IMG/VR virus record: IMGVR_UViG_3300032116_000088
Span: 26,668-90,667 of that record
DNA length: 64,000 nucleotides
Strand: one strand, 5' to 3'
From: a virus
In this document: positions 19,362 through 27,722 of the stretch, in pieces
Numbering within the stretch: the first letter of the stretch is position 1
Layout of the letters: every line of letters begins with the position of its first letter
Notes under the pieces: model-generated
Database searches by the model: none
The model's input: the letters and a program-made list of their open reading frames with translations, nothing else
Told to the model about the DNA's origin: nothing
Translations under genes and position numbers: made by a program

Positions 19362-20018
19362 ATGAATTACACACCAACAGTTAATGCAGATGACTATCTA
19401 GCAGAAGACACCGTTGACAATGCTGCAAAGCACGGTACCACCGTTCAGTCTGGATGGGGAGCTGCTGCTTCAGCATTAAAGCCAAAGCGTGAGGCTGGAG
19501 ATTATCCAACCGATTTCCGCTTTAGCGAGCAGGCACAACTTATCCGCTTTATGCAGGATGAGCCATTCGCAGTTTACGAATTGCACTGGATTGATGCCAT
19601 CAAGGAAGGCCGTCGTTCGTTTGTTTGCCTAGGTGATGATTGCCCATTGTGCACTATCGCAGGAGATAAGCCTCGCCCTAAGTTTGCCTTCAACATCATC
19701 GTTCTCTCCGATGGTGAGCCTAATGTACAAATCATGACTGCACCTCCGTCATTCGCTCGTCAGCTTCAGGCTGCAAATGATGACCCTCGTCGCGGTCCAC
19801 TGACCAAGTATTACTGGGCTGTTTCTCGCACTGGCTCAGGTAACACTACCCAGTACACATTAGACCGTGTACGTGGTACTGACCTGGCAGACGAGTGGGA
19901 GTTGGATGAAGAAAGTATTAATACTTTCGCTACATCGGCAGTAGCATATGACAAGAGCGCAGTCTACGTGAGCCCCCGCGAAGACTTATTGAAGGTCGCT
20001 CGCCAACTCATTTCCTAA
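19362..20018 (+). CDS. ssb: Probable single-stranded DNA-binding protein
   Basis: This 218-residue protein has an OB-fold-like centre with a zinc knuckle type C-x4-C-x2-C (residues about 85-96: CLGDDCPLC), as in gp32-like phage SSBs, plus aromatic-rich strands (AVYELHWIDAIKEG). It lies between replication genes and directly upstream of the DNA polymerase. Codon usage is richer in C-ending codons than in neighbours, as expected for a highly expressed protein. An isolated hairpin follows its stop. The SSB call is from pattern and context. Confidence 0.55.
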   Translation: MNYTPTVNADDYLAEDTVDNAAKHGTTVQSGWGAAASALKPKREAGDYPTDFRFSEQAQLIRFMQDEPFAVYELHWIDAIKEGRRSFVCLGDDCPLCTIAGDKPRPKFAFNIIVLSDGEPNVQIMTAPPSFARQLQAANDDPRRGPLTKYYWAVSRTGSGNTTQYTLDRVRGTDLADEWELDEESINTFATSAVAYDKSAVYVSPREDLLKVARQLIS

Positions 20019-20027
20019 CCACTCATT

Positions 20028-20073
20028 GTGGGGAGCCAGAGTCTTTTTGACGCCTTTCTATCTGGCTCCCCAC
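20028..20073. terminator. 13-bp inverted repeat after the SSB gene
   Basis: A perfect 13-bp stem (20028-20040 with 20061-20073) encloses a 20-base loop, directly after the probable SSB stop. No T-run follows immediately, so it may be a weak terminator, an mRNA-stabilising element or a processing site limiting polymerase expression. Confidence 0.6.
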
Positions 20074-20094
20074 CCATAATTTTCGGGGCTTAAT

Positions 20095-22086
20095 ATGAAC
20101 ATAATTACAACACTAAAACAGTTAAATGAATTTGTAGATTACTACTCTAAAGTAGACGCATTTGCATTTGACGTTGAAACTATTGGCGATAACCGCCTGT
20201 ATCCAGTCATTAATGATGTGTGCTGGATATCTTTTGCTACCGAAGGTCGTGTAGATGTTATTCCCATGGGTCATCCTAATGGAGAACTAGAAGGATATGA
20301 CAAACCTCTTTTACTTCAAGGCCAACGTCGTTTGGCTGAAGGTAAGACTATTCTTGAATCTCATTACTCTAAAGATGAGCGTAAATGGACTGCTAAATTT
20401 GGAGAGGCACCAGAACAGCTGACTCCTCGTGAAGTATTTGATGCTATTCGTCCATTACTATTTGGGCCACAGTTGAAGGTTGCTCATAATGCAAAGTTTG
20501 ATTTAAAATCAGTGGCTAAGTATTACTCAGGGCAAGTTCCTGTTGGTCCTTATTTTGATACTATGATGGCTGCTTTTATAATAAACAATTTAAATAAGTT
20601 TGATTTAGGTTTGAAGTCCTGTGTTCAACGTGAACTGGGTGTAGATATGGAAAAGGGTATTGGTGAAAATGTTGCTTTATATTCTTTTAGTGATGTCGCT
20701 AACTATTCTGGTATTGATGCAGATTTAACCTGGAAGTTATATAAAATACTTTCTTCTAAAATTACAGGAAACCTTGAAAAAGTTTGGAAGCTAGAAATGG
20801 ATGTTCTTGGTGCTCTGTGTGACATGGAGCTCACTGGAGCTTACATAGACCAGGATGCGTTAAAAATTCTTGCTCAAGAAATTGAAAAAGGTAAATTAGA
20901 TGCAGAGGCACGTTGCTACAAAGAGGCAGGTAAAGCATTTTCTATTAACTCCGTGCCTGTAAAGCAAGAACTATTATTTGGTGGAGAGTCTCCTCGTATT
21001 AAGCCTAACCCAAAGTTTAAAACGTCCTTAACTCCTAAAGGTGCAGAAGCACAAAAGAGTGGTGAAGAACTTACTCCAGCACACTTTTCGGTATCTGCAG
21101 AAGCCCTAGAATATTACCGTGGTAAAGATGCTTTAGTAGATGCCTTACTTGAGTACCAAGATTTGAATAAACTTATGACCACATATGTAACTCCTTACAC
21201 TGGTGGTGAAGTAAAGAGGACTACCAATGGAAAAGTAAAAATTGAAGAACGTAAATCACTGTTAATTAATGGGCGTGTACATACCAATTTTAAAGCTCAT
21301 GGAGCAGAAACTGGAAGGTTCTCATCGAGTGAGCCTAATCTACAAAATATTCCATCATCTGGAGAGTACGGTAAATTAGTTCGTGATTTGTTTGTAGCTC
21401 CTCCTGGACATAAGCTAGTAGTAGCAGATTATTCACAAATTGAACCTCGCATTATTGCTTCATTTAGTCAAGACCCTGTTCTCGTACAAAATTACTTAGA
21501 TGGCGGAGATGTTTATACTGCCATTGGAGACACCATGGGTGTTGACCGTAAAGCAGGTAAGGTTTTGGTTCTAGCTATCTCTTATGGCGTAGGTCCGGAC
21601 AAAATTGCGTCATCTGTTGGGTGCTCTGTTAAAGAAGCCAAAGATTTATTAAATAGGTTTGAAGATGAATTCTCATCTATTTCTAAATATAAAAGCAAAG
21701 TTATTCGTATGGCAAAAGAAGCCGGAAAAATTCCATTTGTAGAAACTATCTTTGGTCGGCGCAGGTACATACCAGAACTACTTTCAAAAGATTTTAGTTT
21801 ATTGGGCCGTGCAGAACGCCAGGCCTTTAACACAGTTATACAGGGCTCAGCTGCAGACATAATGAAGCTTGCCTTGATTAGGGCTCATTCTTGTTTCAAA
21901 GATGACCCAGAAGTAAACGTAATATTAACTGTTCATGATGAATTGGTTACTATTACCCCTGAAGACAAAGCGGAACAAGTTGCAGAAGCAATCCGTCAAT
22001 CTATGGAAGGAATTCACTTATCGCAAATTAGAGTCCCACTTATTGCAGATGTGAAAATTGTTGACAAGTGGGGTGAGGCGAAGTAA
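20095..22086 (+). CDS. polA: Family A DNA polymerase with 3'-5' exonuclease
   Basis: This 663-residue protein has an exonuclease domain (D26-x-E28; HNAKFDLKS; GIDADLTW) and a PolA polymerase domain: motif A VADYSQIEPR (D445), O-helix R485-x3-K489-x3-L493-x3-Y497-G, motif C VHDEL (H614, D615). It lacks a 5'-3' nuclease domain. The residue equivalent to E. coli Phe762 is leucine (L493). This variant is known from viral PolA surveys, where Leu762 was linked to slower or temperate-like replication styles. It is the main replicative polymerase of this phage. Confidence 0.95.
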   Translation: MNIITTLKQLNEFVDYYSKVDAFAFDVETIGDNRLYPVINDVCWISFATEGRVDVIPMGHPNGELEGYDKPLLLQGQRRLAEGKTILESHYSKDERKWTAKFGEAPEQLTPREVFDAIRPLLFGPQLKVAHNAKFDLKSVAKYYSGQVPVGPYFDTMMAAFIINNLNKFDLGLKSCVQRELGVDMEKGIGENVALYSFSDVANYSGIDADLTWKLYKILSSKITGNLEKVWKLEMDVLGALCDMELTGAYIDQDALKILAQEIEKGKLDAEARCYKEAGKAFSINSVPVKQELLFGGESPRIKPNPKFKTSLTPKGAEAQKSGEELTPAHFSVSAEALEYYRGKDALVDALLEYQDLNKLMTTYVTPYTGGEVKRTTNGKVKIEERKSLLINGRVHTNFKAHGAETGRFSSSEPNLQNIPSSGEYGKLVRDLFVAPPGHKLVVADYSQIEPRIIASFSQDPVLVQNYLDGGDVYTAIGDTMGVDRKAGKVLVLAISYGVGPDKIASSVGCSVKEAKDLLNRFEDEFSSISKYKSKVIRMAKEAGKIPFVETIFGRRRYIPELLSKDFSLLGRAERQAFNTVIQGSAADIMKLALIRAHSCFKDDPEVNVILTVHDELVTITPEDKAEQVAEAIRQSMEGIHLSQIRVPLIADVKIVDKWGEAK

Positions 22087-22511
22087 TGTCAAAGAAGAAA
22101 AATAAAAAGAAAAAACTAGATAATGTCATAACATTAACTGAAGTTAGTGCTCGTTTACGCGGGTTTTTAATTGACTCTCAAGTAAAGGATGCACACGAAC
22201 TAGCTGTACTACTAGGGTGCTCACCACTGAGCCCGGAAGTAAGGGAAATGGAAGACGAAGAAAGCGATAAAAGGATTGAGCGTATTACTCATCTGATTCC
22301 TTTGCTTTATGCTCAGGCCCATGCTTTGGCAGAAAGTTCAATGGAACATCAAAAACTCAATAATTCAAAAGAGATTGAAGGTCTGTCAGAAGAAGACCAA
22401 AAAGATTATCGTAAAGCTTTAGAACAAATTGCAATGTCAGCTTTAGTTGGTTCTGTATCACAACTAGTTGATATGGGATTACTAAAGCTACCTAAGGAGA
22501 AAAAGAAATGA
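22086..22511 (+). CDS. Small helical protein with poly-lysine N-terminus
   Basis: This 141-residue protein overlaps the polymerase stop by one base (TAATG). Residues 3-11 are almost all Lys/Asn and the rest is predicted helical, ending in a Lys-rich tail. The basic tails suggest nucleic-acid contact; a polymerase or RecA accessory role is possible. No family recognised. Confidence 0.45.
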   Translation: MSKKKNKKKKLDNVITLTEVSARLRGFLIDSQVKDAHELAVLLGCSPLSPEVREMEDEESDKRIERITHLIPLLYAQAHALAESSMEHQKLNNSKEIEGLSEEDQKDYRKALEQIAMSALVGSVSQLVDMGLLKLPKEKKK

Positions 22512-22882
22512 ACAACGCAGATTGGTGGGCTAAAAAACTAGGACAGCCAGCACAACAGGGGCGTCCTGACCCAACCCCTCCAATGCCACCGAGTCAACAA
22601 CCGATGGCACAGATGCCTTCCTTTCAGGCCGCAAATCCGGCAGAAAAAGCGCAATCGTCTAAGCAGACTGCTTCTTGTCCTGACTGCGGGTCGGGCAACT
22701 ACTTTTCTATTCAAAATGCGACACCACGTTGTTACGACTGCGGGTATCCCATTCAGCAATCTGGGTCGCGTTACGGTGGCCTCGCTGGTGCGCATGTTGA
22801 AGGCTCAACTAAACAAGCCACAGGAAACAACACAACAAACAACTGGAATCCACAAGGAATAATCGGGAGCATAAATGGATAA
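22508..22882 (+). CDS. Zinc-ribbon protein
   Basis: This 124-residue protein has a Pro/Gln-rich N-terminus and one zinc ribbon, C-x2-C...C-x2-C (CPDCGSGNYF ... CYDCGYP), near residues 57-80. The C-terminus is low-complexity Asn/Thr/Gly. It overlaps both neighbours by a few bases, in line with translational coupling within the replication operon. Role unknown. Confidence 0.6.
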   Translation: MNNADWWAKKLGQPAQQGRPDPTPPMPPSQQPMAQMPSFQAANPAEKAQSSKQTASCPDCGSGNYFSIQNATPRCYDCGYPIQQSGSRYGGLAGAHVEGSTKQATGNNTTNNWNPQGIIGSING

Positions 22883-23060
22883 CTCACAGATACAATTAAT
22901 AAAAGAAAAAACTTTCCTAGAAATTAGGGAGCATATAGCAAAAGTTCTAGTAGAACATAACGTATTAGATACCCACGAAGGTTCAGTAGGCTGGTGGGTA
23001 CATAACGGGACCCCTACCTGGATTTCTTTGTATGACGTGTTGGAGGAAATTCGTGATTAA
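22875..23060 (+). CDS. Small hypothetical protein
   Basis: This 61-residue alpha/beta protein (MDNSQIQLIK...) overlaps the preceding gene by 8 bases and the RecA start by 8 bases. The tight packing and a reasonable start support it being real. No motif recognised. Confidence 0.5.
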   Translation: MDNSQIQLIKEKTFLEIREHIAKVLVEHNVLDTHEGSVGWWVHNGTPTWISLYDVLEEIRD

Positions 23061-24099
23061 TTCAGAAGCATTAAAAATTATGGTTGCTCTAAATAAAAAG
23101 TTTGGAGAAGGCTCAGTTGTGTTAGGAGAGAATATTCGTGAAGACCTTATTGGCCGTGCTACTACTGGCTCAACTACTTTTGATTATGTGCTGGGTGGTG
23201 GTTTTCCTACTAACCAGTGGAACGAGCTTATTGGGGAGCCGTCGCATGGTAAGACAGCAATTGCTCTCAAAACCATCGCCGCCAACCAAATAGCAAACCC
23301 AGACTACACTACTGTATGGGTAGCAGCAGAACAGTGGGTTCCAGAATACGCTGAGATGTGTGGGGTAGATACTAGTCGTGTCATTGTTATTGAAACTAAT
23401 ATTATGGAGGAAGCCTATGATGCAGTCCTTGCATTTGCGGAATCTAAATCTGTAGACGCTATTGTTATCGACTCTTTACCAGCTCTAGTTCCAGGACCAG
23501 AAGATGAAAAATCTATGGATGAAATGACTGTTGGGCGTGGAGCATTGCTTACTAATAAGTTCTTTCGTAAAGCTGGTGCTGCTATGAAACGCAGCTTAAC
23601 AGAAGATGAACGCCCTATTTTAGGAATTATTATTAATCAATGGCGTATGAAAATTGGTGTAATGCACGGAGACCCCCGCACTACCCCAGGAGGAGTAGGA
23701 AAAGATTATGCTTATTTTACCCGTTCAGAAGTTAAGCGGGATGAGTGGATTGAAATTGGTTCGGGAAATAATAAAGTTCGTGTAGGACAACGTATTAAGA
23801 TTCGTGTTCTTAAAAACAAGACTGCACCTCCTCAGCAAATTGCTTATATTGATTATTACTTTCAAGACCACAGTATTTATCAAGCCGGTGACTATGACCG
23901 TGCAAAAGAAGTAGTTGCTCTTTCAATTATTAAAGAGATTGTAGACCGTCGTGGTGGCTGGATTTACTATGGTGAGCGTAAATGGCAAGGTCAAGAAGCT
24001 TTAGTAAACTCAGTTCGTGAAGAAATTGACTTGTTTGATGAACTCCGCGCAAAAGTACTTTCCACTCCAGATGGCCCTATGGCGGTGATTGAAGGGTGA
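23053..24099 (+). CDS. recA: RecA-like recombinase
   Basis: The start is GTG 23053 with GGAGG 8 bases upstream; an upstream in-frame ATG at 23032 has no site. The 348-residue protein has Walker A GEPSHGKT (61-68), Walker B AIVIDSL, an L1/L2 region with LPALVPGPEDEKSM, and a conserved GGVGKDYAYFTRSEVKR region. It is a UvsX/RecA-family strand-exchange protein. A PD-(D/E)XK-like gene overlaps its stop. Confidence 0.9.
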   Translation: MINSEALKIMVALNKKFGEGSVVLGENIREDLIGRATTGSTTFDYVLGGGFPTNQWNELIGEPSHGKTAIALKTIAANQIANPDYTTVWVAAEQWVPEYAEMCGVDTSRVIVIETNIMEEAYDAVLAFAESKSVDAIVIDSLPALVPGPEDEKSMDEMTVGRGALLTNKFFRKAGAAMKRSLTEDERPILGIIINQWRMKIGVMHGDPRTTPGGVGKDYAYFTRSEVKRDEWIEIGSGNNKVRVGQRIKIRVLKNKTAPPQQIAYIDYYFQDHSIYQAGDYDRAKEVVALSIIKEIVDRRGGWIYYGERKWQGQEALVNSVREEIDLFDELRAKVLSTPDGPMAVIEG

Positions 24100-24416
24100 A
24101 AAGCGAAGGCCAGAAGAACTCCCAGAAGCACGAGAAACGGCTTGCTAAGGCCATTGGAGGGTCTCGTACCGCTGCTTCTGGGGCCTTCTGGTCCCGTAAA
24201 GGAGACGTAAGAAACGATGACCTTTTAATTGAGCATAAATGGACCGGAAAAAAATCTAAAACGATTACCTCAGCAGAGTTGACTAAAATAGTAAACGAGG
24301 CTATTATGGATGGTAGGCTTCCAGTATTTGGAATTCATTTAGATGGAAAAGACTATGTAATTCTTATGGAAACCGACTTTCTAGAAATATGGAACAAACT
24401 TAATGGAACTGAATAG
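24096..24416 (+). CDS. Small PD-(D/E)XK endonuclease / Holliday-junction resolvase-like
   Basis: This 106-residue protein starts at GTG 24096, overlapping the recA stop. The sequence HEKRLAKAIGGSRT...GDVRNDDLLIEHK matches phage Hjc-like or RecB-like minimal nucleases: Asp near residue 41 and the E-x-K pair of IEHK. It probably resolves branched DNA with RecA. The RuvC-like gene at 27.1 kb would be a second resolvase. Confidence 0.65.
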   Translation: MKSEGQKNSQKHEKRLAKAIGGSRTAASGAFWSRKGDVRNDDLLIEHKWTGKKSKTITSAELTKIVNEAIMDGRLPVFGIHLDGKDYVILMETDFLEIWNKLNGTE

Positions 24417-24765
24417 TATTTACGAATTGGAATGGGTTGATGATGCAGCTTGCACTATGGCCCCAAATCCTGATATATTCTTTCCACCAAGAAATAAAGA
24501 CCTGTATAAACCAATAGCTGACGAGGCTAAAGAATATTGTTTTGGAATTGAAGGAGAAAGACCGCCATGCCCAGTAAGAAAAGAATGTCTTTGGTCTGCT
24601 GTACAATCAGAAGAACAACATGGTATATGGGGTGGGCTATCTCATAGAGAACGTAACGCTCTCGTTCGTAAATGGCAAAGACAGTACAAGGATAAAATGA
24701 CTTTGAAAGAATACATCTTTCAATTAAATAAGAAGGAAAAAGCAAATGCCGGTATCATCAAGTAA
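24403..24765 (+). CDS. WhiB-like Fe-S protein with extended cysteine spacing
   Basis: This 120-residue protein has the four WhiB cysteines (C17, C46, C56, C62), the GIWGG turn (74-78) and the SHRER basic motif. WhiB proteins bind a 4Fe-4S cluster and act with sigma factors in actinobacteria; phage copies can inhibit host WhiB functions. Here the usual C-x2-C between the second and third cysteine is C-x9-C, an insertion that may alter cluster binding. ATG 24403 overlaps the preceding gene. The family is actinobacteria-specific, so it is host evidence. Confidence 0.85.
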   Translation: MELNSIYELEWVDDAACTMAPNPDIFFPPRNKDLYKPIADEAKEYCFGIEGERPPCPVRKECLWSAVQSEEQHGIWGGLSHRERNALVRKWQRQYKDKMTLKEYIFQLNKKEKANAGIIK

Positions 24766-25600
24766 ATCAGACCTTAAAAGGTTTCTAGATGCAAAAACAA
24801 AACCATCACGTTTGATTGGGGACATCGAACGTCATCTCATGGCCCGTCCCGTTGGGGACCGCAGTACAACTGTATTGCACCCATCAGAAATAATTAAACG
24901 CGACTTCTGTCGCCGTTCAGCCTACTTTTTGTTAAGTGGACACACCAAGATTGCTGAAAAGCCTAATCTTCGCCTACAGTCCATTTTTGATGAGGGACAC
25001 GCTATTCACGCTAAATGGCAACGTTGGTTCCAAGAGATGGGTGTGCTATATGGTCGGTTTACCTGTACAGCATGTAAATTTTCATTGTTTGACCTGGGAC
25101 CAACTACTTGTCCAAATTGTGGGAATGACACTATGGAATACAATGAGGTTACTTTAGTAGATAATGACCTACGTATTGCTGGTCATACAGACGGCTGGAT
25201 TAAGGGAATTGGTGACGATACTCTTATTGAAATTAAGTCTATTGGTCCAGGCACCATTCGTTCAGAAGCGCCTAATTTGTTTATGGATAATGAGGGTGAC
25301 TTTATGAAGGCTTGGAAGAATGTTCGTCGCCCATTTCCGTCACACATCATGCAGGGGCAGGTTTATCTTGAACTTATGCAACGTATGGGTCACGATGTAA
25401 ATGAGATTGTATTTATATATGAACTTAAAGCGGACCAAGACTACAAAGAGTTTTCTATCAAACGTGACTTTGAACTTGTTCGCCATATCTTCGATAACGC
25501 TAAGCTTATTGTAGATGCAGTAGAGGCTGGTCTAGTTCCAGATTGCAATAACAATCCTGGAGGAACCTGTAAGCAGTGCGCACCTTATAAGGAGGACTAA
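24746..25600 (+). CDS. Cas4/RecB-like PD-(D/E)XK nuclease with Fe-S cysteines
   Basis: This 284-residue protein has C55 (FCRR), a PD-(D/E)XK core with H147/D149 (AGHTDG) and E162-x-K164 (IEIKS), and three C-terminal cysteines C267, C275, C278. The four Cys fit the 4Fe-4S site of Cas4/AddB nucleases. A zinc ribbon (C107, C110, C122, C125) is inserted before the core. No Cas genes are nearby, so a role in DNA-end processing during recombination is likely. It overlaps the WhiB-like gene by 20 bases. Confidence 0.8.
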   Translation: MPVSSSKSDLKRFLDAKTKPSRLIGDIERHLMARPVGDRSTTVLHPSEIIKRDFCRRSAYFLLSGHTKIAEKPNLRLQSIFDEGHAIHAKWQRWFQEMGVLYGRFTCTACKFSLFDLGPTTCPNCGNDTMEYNEVTLVDNDLRIAGHTDGWIKGIGDDTLIEIKSIGPGTIRSEAPNLFMDNEGDFMKAWKNVRRPFPSHIMQGQVYLELMQRMGHDVNEIVFIYELKADQDYKEFSIKRDFELVRHIFDNAKLIVDAVEAGLVPDCNNNPGGTCKQCAPYKED

Positions 25601-26046
25601 TGTCAGCAATGGAGAAGTTTAAAGACTGGAATCTAACATTCCATAAACCATCGGATGAACAAGTCCATCTTCCATCGGATATAACCACTATTGATTCTGA
25701 GGAGCTAGGTGAGTTATTTACTCGCCTAACTTCTTGGACAGATTATATTAACTCTCAGTTAACCATGGCCCAACTTGAAGAGCGTGCAGCTCTTAAAAAG
25801 AAAGAGTTTTTAGAAAACACTATGCTAGTAAAACGCATGGGTGCCCAAGTTAAGGGAGAGCGGGTTACTGCTGTTAAAGCAGAAATTGCAGTAAATGAAG
25901 AAGTTGTAAAACTTGACAATGATTATGAAGAGAAGTACGCTTATCGTAAGCTAGTGGAAATGCTACTTACAAACCACGAGCGTGACCTGTCTTTGGTCAG
26001 CCGTGAAATCACACGTCGTTCAAATGAATATAGGAGGAACATATAA
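25600..26046 (+). CDS. Coiled-coil hypothetical protein
   Basis: This 148-residue protein is largely helical with heptad-like segments at residues 45-100. Its start and stop both overlap neighbours by one base (TAATG), so it is coupled to the Cas4-like nuclease and may be its partner. No family recognised. Confidence 0.5.
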   Translation: MSAMEKFKDWNLTFHKPSDEQVHLPSDITTIDSEELGELFTRLTSWTDYINSQLTMAQLEERAALKKKEFLENTMLVKRMGAQVKGERVTAVKAEIAVNEEVVKLDNDYEEKYAYRKLVEMLLTNHERDLSLVSREITRRSNEYRRNI

Positions 26047-26519
26047 TGGGACGCATGAAAGATATATTTACAGAGATACAAGAGTTGGGTATTGACCCAA
26101 ATACAGATGAAGGTGCAGCCAAGTTTGCTGAGATAATAAATGAACGGTATCCTGGGCGTACAGTTAAGCCAACTTTTCCAGCAGAAATTAAGGACTTGCC
26201 AGACACAATTGTCCAAATGATTCGCAACAGCAATCCAAATAGTGCATTTGAAGAAGCTGTACAACAAAAGTTTCAACATGCAAAGCATGTGCTACTAACT
26301 AAGCACAAAGACTACGGACCAAAGAATATTGCATTTGCTCCAGGAGGAGCATTAAATGGTCTTCGTGTTCGTATGCATGACAAGCTATCTCGCATCAATC
26401 ATCTTATGGACACTGGAGCCAAACCACAAAACGAAAGTCTAAAAGACTCATTCTTAGACCTTGCTAACTATGCTATTATTGCAATGCTAGTAATTGATGA
26501 GGAGTGGCCAAATGAATAG
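26046..26519 (+). CDS. DUF1599 (nucleotide modification-associated domain 1) protein
   Basis: This 157-residue protein has the family pattern KHKDYGPKNI...GLRVRMHDKLSRINHL, then ESLKDSFLDLANYAII. DUF1599/Nmad1 is a MazG-like domain found in phages, often near nucleotide- or DNA-modification genes. It may act on a nucleotide pool. Coupled to the preceding gene by TAATG. The TGT-like gene at 38.7 kb is a possible pathway partner. Confidence 0.7.
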   Translation: MGRMKDIFTEIQELGIDPNTDEGAAKFAEIINERYPGRTVKPTFPAEIKDLPDTIVQMIRNSNPNSAFEEAVQQKFQHAKHVLLTKHKDYGPKNIAFAPGGALNGLRVRMHDKLSRINHLMDTGAKPQNESLKDSFLDLANYAIIAMLVIDEEWPNE

Positions 26520-26661
26520 TTGTGAAGGATACGTAGAACCAGGAGTGGTATTCTTTTGGGTTATGGGAACAATATTTTTAAGTGTTTTAATAACTGGACT
26601 AATATCTAAAGTACTACACCAATCAGATGAAATACATCAGTTAAGGAAGCCTAAAAAATGA
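26512..26661 (+). CDS. Small single-pass membrane protein (49 aa)
   Basis: ATG 26512 overlaps the preceding stop by 8 bases and its TGA overlaps the next ATG. The product has a hydrophobic segment at about residues 12-33 followed by a charged tail. It fills an otherwise empty 138-base gap exactly. Unknown function. Confidence 0.5.
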   Translation: MNSCEGYVEPGVVFFWVMGTIFLSVLITGLISKVLHQSDEIHQLRKPKK

Positions 26662-27089
26662 AAGCTGAAGGATTTGAACCTAGGTTTGACCGCGACATGG
26701 AGCGCGGTGAAGTAGGAGAAAAGCTACTTGACTTACTGTTTGAAGACAGTCAAGACCCCAATGTTACTATTGAAGTTAAGACAGATTACCGCACTAATGA
26801 AACGGGAAATATATATGTTGAAACTCATAAGTATCGTAATGGACGTGAAGACGAAGCCGTTCCATCCGGTATACTTGGTACAGAGTCTAAATGGTGGGCT
26901 CAGGCGTCCCCTGACGGTACCGCTGTGCTTCTAATTAAGACAGAAGCATTACGGAACTATATTGATATCGTAGAGCCTCCAAAGAGCGCACAACCCATTT
27001 CTAACGCACATTCTGCGGCTAGTTTAGGGGTGCTTGTTTCCATGAAGGGTCTCATGAAATTTTTAAAGATGTGGAAGTCTACGGACTAG
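26658..27089 (+). CDS. PD-(D/E)XK-like nuclease candidate
   Basis: This 143-residue protein has the segment TIEVKTDYRTNETGNIYVE near residues 37-55. The E-V-K pair followed by an acidic strand resembles the core of small phage PD-(D/E)XK enzymes. An upstream Glu (GEVGEKLLDLLFE) could complete the site. It lies beside the RuvC-like resolvase and may be a second recombination nuclease. Moderate confidence in the fold only. Confidence 0.5.
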   Translation: MKAEGFEPRFDRDMERGEVGEKLLDLLFEDSQDPNVTIEVKTDYRTNETGNIYVETHKYRNGREDEAVPSGILGTESKWWAQASPDGTAVLLIKTEALRNYIDIVEPPKSAQPISNAHSAASLGVLVSMKGLMKFLKMWKSTD

Positions 27090-27096
27090 GTATAAA

Positions 27097-27666
27097 ATGA
27101 GTATTAAGGAATTCGACGGAGGCCTTCAAGGCAACCAAGAAATTACAATAGGTATAGACCAATCTTTAACAGGGTTTGCTCTTTCAGCAGTCTCTGTCGA
27201 GTTCCCTAATAAGCATAAAACTTGGGTATATAAATCCGAGTTTCGAGGTGTCCAACGCCTTGTAGATATTTACAATTGGCTTGATGCCAAATTTGTAGAA
27301 TTTATGTGGAATGGCTGGCATGTTAAAGATATCGCCATGGAAGGCACCGTTTTAGCCTCCCATTCTGCTCTAGCTTTGGGAGAACTATCTGCAGTTGTAA
27401 AGCTAGTTATATGGTTTAAACACCACGAACCCCCTCTTCAAATTCCTCCAATGACCCTAAAAAAGTATGCCACAGGCAAGGGAACTGCTAAAAAACAAGA
27501 GATGCTCTTACAAATATATAAACGTTGGGGAGTAGAATTTAATGATGATAACGCAGCAGATGCGTATGCTCTAGCTAGACTGGCTTCAGGGTCAGCAATT
27601 GACGCCATAGAGCGTGAAACCCAAGAAAAAATAAAAGACCCTAAATATAGAGATTTTATACAATAA
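27097..27666 (+). CDS. ruvC: RuvC-like Holliday-junction resolvase
   Basis: This 189-residue RNase H-fold protein has the RuvC catalytic pattern: IGIDQSLTGFALS (D21), AMEGTVL (E82) and DDNAADAYALA (D151/D155). It is close to RuvC length. RuvC-like enzymes in phages resolve junctions before packaging. It is the last gene of the recombination block. Confidence 0.75.
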   Translation: MSIKEFDGGLQGNQEITIGIDQSLTGFALSAVSVEFPNKHKTWVYKSEFRGVQRLVDIYNWLDAKFVEFMWNGWHVKDIAMEGTVLASHSALALGELSAVVKLVIWFKHHEPPLQIPPMTLKKYATGKGTAKKQEMLLQIYKRWGVEFNDDNAADAYALARLASGSAIDAIERETQEKIKDPKYRDFIQ

Positions 27667-27722
27667 TTCCCGTATTCTTAATAGTGAGGATGGCATATAA
27701 CCCGTACACCCAAGGAATACAA

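Noticed and set aside
24746-25600. CRISPR-associated Cas4
   Set aside because: No Cas1/Cas2 or repeat array is seen near; the gene fits a recombination nuclease role. No CRISPR array was seen in the window.
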